A stretch of 64,000 nucleotides of DNA from Streptomyces venezuelae (lineage in GTDB: Bacteria; Actinomycetota; Actinomycetes; Streptomycetales; Streptomycetaceae), in the NCBI RefSeq assembly GCF_008642375.1, contig NZ_CP029194.1, forward strand, positions 3,596,001 through 3,660,000, given 5' to 3'. The notes beneath the pieces were generated by a model. It saw nothing but the letters and a program-made list of their open reading frames with translations. It searched no databases and had not been told where the DNA came from. Shown in pieces: positions 58,546-64,000 of this stretch. The stretch's first letter is position 1. Each line of letters starts with the position of its first letter. The translations under genes were made by a program, and so were the position numbers.

Positions 58546-59370
58546 CTACCGGAGCCGCCAGAGCGCGGGGACGTTCGGCGGCTCCCAGCCGGCCTGGGCC
58601 GTGTGCGCCTGGAGGCACACGTAGCCCGGGCCGCCGTACGTGACGGTGTCCCCCGCCCGGTAGGAGGTCCCGGCGGCCCAGCTGCCGCCGGGCGGCCGGG
58701 TCGTCGCGGTGGCCGTCGGGGTCGGGCCGGGGGTCTGCGGCACGTTCAGGACGAAGTCGAAGGCGGCCTCCCGGGCCCCGCCCGTGTCCCGCACGGTCAT
58801 CAGCAGCCGCGGGTCGAAGATCGTGTCGGTGTTGTTGCGGGGTTCGTTCGGGAAGTACAGCTGGGTGGTCAGCACCGGGCGGCCGGGGGCCTGGAGCTTG
58901 ACGTGGATGTGCCGGGTGCGGCCGGGGTAGAGGCCGGGCACGATGGTGGTGAGCTTGAAGGCGCCCTGGGCGTCGGTGAACTGGTGTCCGCGGAAGCGGA
59001 AGCCGGTGTTGTCGTAGGCGCCGTTGGTGTCGGCCTGCCAGAAGTCCAGGAGGACGCCCGCGATCGGCCGGCAGGCGAGCCCGAAGACGTAGCCGCTGAC
59101 GGTGAGCCGCACGCCGGCCGTGCCGGACTCCGACAGGCTGGTGCGCAGCGGCGAGTTGGGCTTGAAGTAGGGGCCCTCGGTCTGCGGCGGGGTCGGGGCG
59201 TCGCCGTCGTCGCACTCCGGGGTGAGCGCGGGCGCCGCCTCGCCGGCGGTGAGGGTCCGGGCGAGCGCCGGGACGCCCATGAGCACCGCGGGCGCCGCCA
59301 TGCCGGCGGCGAGCGCGGCGCGCAGCACCGCCTTGCGGGTGACGTGCCCGGTGCTGGTTTCGTGGTCCAT
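58546..59370 (-). CDS. Secreted intradiol ring-cleavage dioxygenase with C-terminal CBM5/12
   Basis: 274 aa from the ATG at 59370. Signal-like N-terminus (~11-38, TRKAVLRAALAAGMAAPAVLMGVPALA), then an intradiol dioxygenase core: QTEGPYFKPNSPLRTSL, VLLDFWQADTNGAYDNTGFRFRGHQFTD, GLYPGRTRHIHVKLQAPG; the Fe(III) ligands are probably Tyr119, Tyr148, His154 and His156. A Pro/Thr linker (~212-228) leads to a chitin/cellulose-binding CBM5/12 module (WAAGTSYRAGDTVTYGGPGYVCLQAHTAQAGWEP...LWRLR). A like protein from Streptomyces sp. SirexAA-E (SACTE_2871) has been described; it acts on lignin-derived catechols outside the cell. Confidence 0.93.
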   Translation of the reverse strand: MDHETSTGHVTRKAVLRAALAAGMAAPAVLMGVPALARTLTAGEAAPALTPECDDGDAPTPPQTEGPYFKPNSPLRTSLSESGTAGVRLTVSGYVFGLACRPIAGVLLDFWQADTNGAYDNTGFRFRGHQFTDAQGAFKLTTIVPGLYPGRTRHIHVKLQAPGRPVLTTQLYFPNEPRNNTDTIFDPRLLMTVRDTGGAREAAFDFVLNVPQTPGPTPTATATTRPPGGSWAAGTSYRAGDTVTYGGPGYVCLQAHTAQAGWEPPNVPALWRLR

Positions 59371-59408
59371 GCCTGCTCCTCGTGCGGGGGGCTTGGGTCG
59401 CTACGAAC

Positions 59409-60410
59409 CTAGGCCCGCGCGCCGCCGCCTTCGAGGGACGGAACACGGCCGTCGTGGTGTTTTCGGAAGTCCCCCGGGCTGCGTCCGGTCTCGCGGCGGA
59501 AGAAGCGGCAGAAGTACGCGGGATCGTCGAAGCCGACCCGGCGGGCGACCTGACGGCTCGACAGGTCCGTGCCGAGCAGCAGGCGTTGGGCCTCGCGTGT
59601 GCGCGCCTCGCGGAGCAGCACCCCTGGGGTCCGTCCGGTGGCGGCCCGGACGGCCGCGGTGAGGTGGCCGGGCGTGACCCCGATCAGCTCGGCGCACTCG
59701 CGCACGGACCGGTGGTCCTCGCCGGTCCGGGCGATCAGACGGGCGAACTCCTCGGCGACGGCCCCCGTACGGCCGGCCTGTGGCCCGGTTCCGGGGGCGG
59801 CTCCCGCGTCGGGACCCGGGCCGGGCAGTCGCGCCGTACGGACGAGGAGGACGCGCAGCAGGGACCGCAGGACCGTCGCGAAGCCGGGGTCGCCGTGCCC
59901 GTACTCCTCGGCGAGTTCGGCCATCAGGCGGGCGGTACGGGCGTGTGTGGGCCCGTCGAGGGTGAGCCAGGGGCGCTCGCCGAGACGGCGCAGCAGCTCC
60001 CGGTCGCCGGGGTGGTCGAGGAGGAAGTCCTCGGTGAAGAGGACGACGGTGCCGTCCAGGCCGCGGGCGCCTTCCCAGCGGTGCACCTGTCCGGGCACGA
60101 TCACGGCCAGGTGGGGCGGGCGCAGCTCCCAGCGGGCCAGGTCGACGATGTGGGCGCCGGTCCCGGCGGTGACGTGGACGATCTCGTAGAAGGTGTGGCG
60201 GTGGGGAAAGGCGGCCCGGGACATGGGGCCGAGGGCGTCGAAGCTCCCGGCGGCGAAGGGCACGTCGTCGGGCAGGCGCAGTTCGAGCCGGTGGACGGGC
60301 GGTTCGCCCGCCCGGGGGCGGCGCAGGGGGTCCCTGGTAAGACGGTCGAGCCACGCATCGTGCCGCTTCCCTCTCGACGACTGGTACAGACCATTCGGGG
60401 CGGTCTCCAC
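59409..60410 (-). CDS. AraC-family transcriptional regulator
   Basis: 333 aa from the GTG at 60410. N-terminal cupin sensor (~55-150: HRHTFYEIVHVTAGTGAHIVDLARWELRPPHLAVIVPGQVHRWEG). C-terminal double HTH (~232-325: VRECAELIGVTPGHLTAAVRAATGRTPGVLLREARTREAQRLLLGTDLSSRQVARRVGFDDPAYFCRFFRRETGRSPGDFR), with the AraC signature intact. It sits 38 bases upstream of the secreted dioxygenase gene on the same strand and may control it or the divergent secreted protein. Confidence 0.92.
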   Translation of the reverse strand: METAPNGLYQSSRGKRHDAWLDRLTRDPLRRPRAGEPPVHRLELRLPDDVPFAAGSFDALGPMSRAAFPHRHTFYEIVHVTAGTGAHIVDLARWELRPPHLAVIVPGQVHRWEGARGLDGTVVLFTEDFLLDHPGDRELLRRLGERPWLTLDGPTHARTARLMAELAEEYGHGDPGFATVLRSLLRVLLVRTARLPGPGPDAGAAPGTGPQAGRTGAVAEEFARLIARTGEDHRSVRECAELIGVTPGHLTAAVRAATGRTPGVLLREARTREAQRLLLGTDLSSRQVARRVGFDDPAYFCRFFRRETGRSPGDFRKHHDGRVPSLEGGGARA

Positions 60411-60556
60411 GATGGCACGGGCACCTCCAATGGGTCACCCCGCGTGCGGCATCCCCGCCGGGCGGCCGATGCTGCTGGAGGCGGCGGGATCAGGGGAGAG
60501 TCCGCCCCCGTCAGGCGCCCCGCACGGGCGCGCCCCCTCTCTAGGAGCACACCCAC

Positions 60557-61126
60557 ATGTCCGCTCGACCCCGTCCCCTCATAGCCGCGCTCGCCCTGGT
60601 GGCCGCCGGCTCACTGGCCCTGGGCGCGACCCCGGCCGCCTTCGCCGCCCCGGCCGTCCCCGCCGCGAAGCCGGTCACCGACTTCCCGCATCCGGACCTG
60701 AAGAAGACGTACGACGCCACGGTGAAGTACAAGTCGGAGCAGAAGGCCATCGACGACGGCTACCTGCGCACCGACGTGTGCGTCGAGGACCCGAAGCTCG
60801 GTGGCATGGGCTACCACTACGTCAACCCGGCGAACCTCGGTTCCACCGACCCGACGAAGCCTGCCGCCGTGCTGTACGAGGAGAACCACAAGACCGGCAA
60901 GCGCGAGCTGGTCGCGGTCGAGTGGGTCGTCCCCGACCCGGACGAAAACCTGCCCAGGCCGCAGCTCTTCGGCCGGGGCTTCGACGGGCCGTTCGACTTC
61001 GAGCCCCTCGGGCCGCACTACTCGCTGCACGCGTGGATCTTCAAGAAGAACCCGAAGGGCGTCTTCACCCCGTACAACCCCCGGGTGCACTGCACCCCCT
61101 GCCCTGAGGGCCACCCGAAGGCGTAG
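60557..61126 (+). CDS. Small secreted protein, conserved but unnamed
   Basis: 189 aa from the ATG at 60557. Signal peptide ~1-30 (ALVAAGSLALGATPAAFAAP). Mature part contains TDVCVEDPKLGGMGYHYVNPANLG, KTGKRELVAVEWVVPDPDEN and PHYSLHAWIFKKNPKGVFTPYNPRVHCTPCPEG; a Cys near the start and a CTPC pair near the end may form disulfides, and several His residues could bind a metal. I recognise this as a widely distributed secreted family without known function. Ends before a hairpin. Confidence 0.75.
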   Translation: MSARPRPLIAALALVAAGSLALGATPAAFAAPAVPAAKPVTDFPHPDLKKTYDATVKYKSEQKAIDDGYLRTDVCVEDPKLGGMGYHYVNPANLGSTDPTKPAAVLYEENHKTGKRELVAVEWVVPDPDENLPRPQLFGRGFDGPFDFEPLGPHYSLHAWIFKKNPKGVFTPYNPRVHCTPCPEGHPKA

Positions 61127-61137
61127 GCGTACGACGA

Positions 61138-61172
61138 AGGGCCCGGCCTTCCGCGCACGGAGACCGGGCCCT
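61138..61172. terminator. Hairpin terminator between converging genes
   Basis: AGGGCCCGG (61138-61146) / CCGGGCCCT (61164-61172), 9 perfect pairs, with a further inner TCCG/CGGA pairing. Between the small secreted protein and the end of nuoN. Confidence 0.65.
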
Positions 61173-61185
61173 CTGCCGTACCCCG

Positions 61186-62838
61186 CTACCGGACGAACAC
61201 GCTCGCCTGGTTCGCCAGGTCCAGGAAGTACTGCGGCGCGAGGCCGAGCACCAGCGTGACCACCACGCCCGCGGTGATGGTGAGCGTCGTCAGGGCCGAG
61301 GGCACGGCGACCGTGGGGCCGTCCGCCTTCGGCTCGCTGAAGAACATCAGCACGATCACCCGGATGTAGAAGAACGCGGCGATCGCCGAGGAGAGCACAC
61401 CGACCACGACGAGCGCGCCCGCTCCGCCGTCCGCCGCCGCCTTGAAGACCGCGAACTTGCCGGAGAAGCCGGAGGTCAGCGGGATGCCGGCGAAGGCGAG
61501 CAGGAAGACCGCGAAGACCGCCGCGACGAGCGGCGAACGGCGGCCGAGCCCGGCCCACTTGGAGAGGTGGGTGGCCTCGCCGCCCGCGTCCCTGACCAGG
61601 GTGACGACGGCGAACGCACCGATCGTCACGAAGGAGTACGCCCCCAGGTAGAAGAGGACGGACGAGATGCCGTCGGGGGTGGCGGCGATGACACCCGCCA
61701 GCAGGAACCCGGCGTGCGCGATGGACGAGTAGGCCAGGAGCCGCTTGATGTCGGTCTGGGTGATGGCGACGATCGCACCGCCCAGCATCGTGACGATCGC
61801 GACGCCCCACATGACCGGCCGCCAGTCCCAGGTGAGGCCCGGCAGCACCACGTACAGCAGGCGGAGGAGCGCGCCGAACGCGGCGACCTTGGTCGCGGCG
61901 GCCATGAAGCCGGTGACCGGGGTCGGGGCGCCCTGGTAGACGTCCGGGGTCCACATGTGGAACGGCACGGCGCCGACCTTGAAGAGGAGCCCCGTGAGGA
62001 CCATGGCGAAGCCGATGAGCAGCAGGACGTCGTTGCCCATGGTGTCGGCGAGCGCCGGGTCGACGGAGACGACGGCGCCGTCGACGACCCGGGCGATCGT
62101 CGCGTACGAGACGGAGCCCGCGTAGCCGTAGAGCAGGGCGATCCCGAAGAGCAGGAACGCCGAGGAGAAGGCGCCGAGCAGGAAGTACTTGACGGCCGCC
62201 TCCTGCGACATCAGCCGCTTGCGGCGGGCGACGGCGCAGAGCAGGTACAGCGGGAGGGAGAAGACCTCCAGGGCGACGAAGAGCGTCAGGAGGTCGTTGG
62301 CCGCGGGGAAGACCAGCATGCCGGCGATCGCGAAGAGCGCGAGCGGGAAGACCTCGGTGGTGGTGAACCCGGCCTTGACGGCCGCCTTCTCCTGCTCGCT
62401 GCCGGGGACGGCTGCGGCCTCGGCGGCGAAGGAGTCGACCTTGTGGCCGTGGTCGGCCGGGTCGAGCCTGCGCTCGGCGAAGGTGAAGATCGCCACGATC
62501 GAGGCGAGGAGGATCGTGCCCTGGAGGAACAGGGCGGGTCCGTCGACGGCGATGGCGCCCATGGCCGCGATCTGGGCCTTGGTGGTGCCGTAGCCGCCGG
62601 CCGCCAGGGCGACGACCGCGGCGAAGGCCGCGGCGAGGGCGAGGACGGAGAGGAACACCTGGGCCACGTACCGGCCCTTGCGGGGCACGAAGGCCTCGAG
62701 GAGGACGCTGACGATCGCGGCGCCGACCACGATGAGTACGGGCGAGAGCTGCGTGTACTCGATGTGGGGGGCCGGGATCTTGTTCAGCGGCTCGACCGCC
62801 GCCGTTGTCCACAGGCTGTGGACAGCCGTTGCACTCAC
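61186..62838 (-). CDS. nuoN: NADH-quinone oxidoreductase subunit N (canonical complex I operon)
   Basis: 550 aa from the GTG at 62838 that overlaps the nuoM stop. Pumping subunit with 14 helices: VALEVFSLPLYLLCAVARRKR (TM5), GLLFKVGAVPFHMWTPDVYQGAPTPVTGFMAAATKVAAF (TM7-8 with lysine) and LAYSSIAHAGFLLAG. Longer than the NuoN at 12733 by a 35-residue insertion around residues 125-160 (HGHKVDSFAAEAAAVPGSEQ). Final gene of the main nuo operon, whose earlier genes lie outside the window to the right. Confidence 0.95.
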   Translation of the reverse strand: MSATAVHSLWTTAAVEPLNKIPAPHIEYTQLSPVLIVVGAAIVSVLLEAFVPRKGRYVAQVFLSVLALAAAFAAVVALAAGGYGTTKAQIAAMGAIAVDGPALFLQGTILLASIVAIFTFAERRLDPADHGHKVDSFAAEAAAVPGSEQEKAAVKAGFTTTEVFPLALFAIAGMLVFPAANDLLTLFVALEVFSLPLYLLCAVARRKRLMSQEAAVKYFLLGAFSSAFLLFGIALLYGYAGSVSYATIARVVDGAVVSVDPALADTMGNDVLLLIGFAMVLTGLLFKVGAVPFHMWTPDVYQGAPTPVTGFMAAATKVAAFGALLRLLYVVLPGLTWDWRPVMWGVAIVTMLGGAIVAITQTDIKRLLAYSSIAHAGFLLAGVIAATPDGISSVLFYLGAYSFVTIGAFAVVTLVRDAGGEATHLSKWAGLGRRSPLVAAVFAVFLLAFAGIPLTSGFSGKFAVFKAAADGGAGALVVVGVLSSAIAAFFYIRVIVLMFFSEPKADGPTVAVPSALTTLTITAGVVVTLVLGLAPQYFLDLANQASVFVR

Positions 62839-64000
62839 TGGGCGGCCTCCACGTTGGGCACGGTGGGCTGGGGGTCCTTCTGCTGGACGTCGGACATGGT
62901 GTGCTGCACCGCCGGGTTGACGACGTCCGTCAGCGGCTTCGGGAAGACGCCGAGGAAGATCAGGACGGCGATCAGCGGGACGACCACCGCCAGTTCACGC
63001 GCCCGCAGGTCCGGCAGCGAGCGCACCTCCTCCTTCACCGGCCCGGTCATCGTCCGCTGGTACAGGACGAGGACGTAGAGCGCGGCGAGGACGATGCCGG
63101 TGGTGGCGATGATCCCGGCCACCGGGTACCGGGCGTAGGTGCCGACCAGGACCAGGAACTCGCTGACGAACGGCGCGAGTCCGGGCAGCGACAGGGTCGC
63201 GAGGCCGCCGATCAGGAAGGTGCCGGCGAGCACCGGGGCGACCTTCTGCACACCGCCGTAGTCGGCGATGAGCCGCGAGCCGCGCCGGGAGATCAGGAAG
63301 CCGGCGACGAGCATCAGCGCGGCCGTCGAGATGCCGTGGTTGACCATGTAGAGCGTGGCACCGGACTGGCCCTGGGTGGTCATCGCGAAGATGCCCAGGA
63401 TGATGAAGCCGAAGTGCGAGATCGACGCGTAGGCGACAAGCCGCTTGATGTCCCGCTGACCGACGGCGAGCAGCGCCCCGTACACGATGCTGATGAGCGC
63501 GAGGACGATGATCGCCGGAGTGGCCCACTTCGAGGCCTCGGGGAAGAGCCCCAGGCAGAAGCGGAGCATCGCGAAGGTGCCGACCTTGTCGACGACGGCG
63601 GTGATGAGGACCGCGACCGGGGCGGTCGCCTCCCCCATCGCGTTCGGCAGCCAGGTGTGCAGCGGCCAGAGCGGCGCCTTCACCGCGAAGGCGAAGAAGA
63701 AGCCGAGGAAGAGCAGCCGCTCGGTGTTGGTCGCCATCTCCAACGAGCCGTTCGCCCTCGCCTCGGCGATCTCCGTGAGCGAGAAGTTCCCCGCGACCAC
63801 GTAGAGCCCGATGACCGCGGCCAGCATGATGAGGCCGCCGACCAGGTTGTAGAGCAGGAACTTGACCGCCGCGTACGAGCGCTGGGCCGCCGCGTTCTCG
63901 TCGGAGCCCGAGTGCGCCCGGTCGCCGAAGCCGCCGATGAGGAAGTACATCGGGATGAGCATGGCTTCGAAGAGGACGTAGAAGAGGAAGACGTCGGTGG
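62835..64000 (-). CDS. nuoM: NADH-quinone oxidoreductase subunit M, C-terminal three quarters (cut by window edge)
   Basis: Reads in from the right edge; 388 codons are visible, including LFEAMLIPMYFLIGGFGDR (TM5 glutamate), KAPLWPLHTWLPNAMGEATAPVAVLITAVVDKVGTFAML (TM7-8 lysine region) and LVAYASISHFGFIILG. The first ~130 residues are missing because of the window border, not a mutation. ATG 63962 is internal. Overlaps nuoN by four bases. Confidence 0.95.
   Translation of the reverse strand, partial: TDVFLFYVLFEAMLIPMYFLIGGFGDRAHSGSDENAAAQRSYAAVKFLLYNLVGGLIMLAAVIGLYVVAGNFSLTEIAEARANGSLEMATNTERLLFLGFFFAFAVKAPLWPLHTWLPNAMGEATAPVAVLITAVVDKVGTFAMLRFCLGLFPEASKWATPAIIVLALISIVYGALLAVGQRDIKRLVAYASISHFGFIILGIFAMTTQGQSGATLYMVNHGISTAALMLVAGFLISRRGSRLIADYGGVQKVAPVLAGTFLIGGLATLSLPGLAPFVSEFLVLVGTYARYPVAGIIATTGIVLAALYVLVLYQRTMTGPVKEEVRSLPDLRARELAVVVPLIAVLIFLGVFPKPLTDVVNPAVQHTMSDVQQKDPQPTVPNVEAAQ

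Noticed and set aside
62835..63962. nuoM starting at ATG 63962 as a short gene
   Set aside because: The frame continues past this ATG to the window edge with normal NuoM sequence; it is a truncated view of a full gene.

Overview
The window is very GC-rich, with GTG/TTG starts, overlapping ATGA/GTGA stop-start junctions and actinobacterial families (DUF397, DUF5753, DUF6879, bldA-type TTA codons, LAXTG surface protein, HisKA_3 kinases). It is almost certainly a Streptomyces chromosome. From memory, the gene order matches in reverse the S. coelicolor stretch running from about SCO4610 down to SCO4575.

Left part (1-7.3 kb): an accessory island. It holds a truncated ORF, an excisionase-like DNA-binding protein, two small genes, a phage-type antirepressor with palindromes upstream, a DUF6879 + XRE/DUF5753 regulator pair, small cysteine-rich proteins, a secreted or membrane DUF4352 protein and a ribbon-helix-helix protein. 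No integrase or tRNA gene is visible, so this is an edge or remnant of a phage/integrative element. At 7.4-9.8 kb come DNA-alkylation repair genes (Ogt, AlkB-like) and a permease.

Middle (9.8-29.7 kb): a minus-strand block with nuoABCHIJKLMN, mscL, then htpX-yccF-barstar-like. The nuo set is a second, incomplete complex I of ten subunits with no nuoD, E, F or G; the NuoC-NuoH junction is a 4-base overlap, so nothing can be hidden there. NuoC carries a long repetitive tail. Divergent from it are two paralogous histidine kinases, a LuxR-type response regulator and a 2-oxoacid:ferredoxin oxidoreductase (korA, korB). This suggests a ferredoxin-fed respiratory module. The distal genes of a canonical nuo operon (nuoN and the end of nuoM) close the window at 61.2-64.0 kb.

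Right part (29.8-61.1 kb): two tandem Ser/Thr kinases fused to ligand-binding domains plus a lipoprotein; two HxlR regulators with an NmrA-type reductase, RarD and small enzymes; a CGNR/SRPBCC operon facing a VOC protein across a 33-bp palindrome that contains both start codons; a 1.15-kb gene-free region with two inverted ~325-bp structured repeats whose stems covary; a DUF397/XRE/ATPase triad; secreted aminopeptidase; LolA-like lipoprotein carrier; polyprenyl synthase; POT transporter; CocE-type hydrolase; LAXTG surface protein; fumarylacetoacetase; a secreted intradiol dioxygenase with a carbohydrate-binding module; an AraC regulator; and a small secreted protein. No rRNA, tRNA, CRISPR array or transposase was seen.
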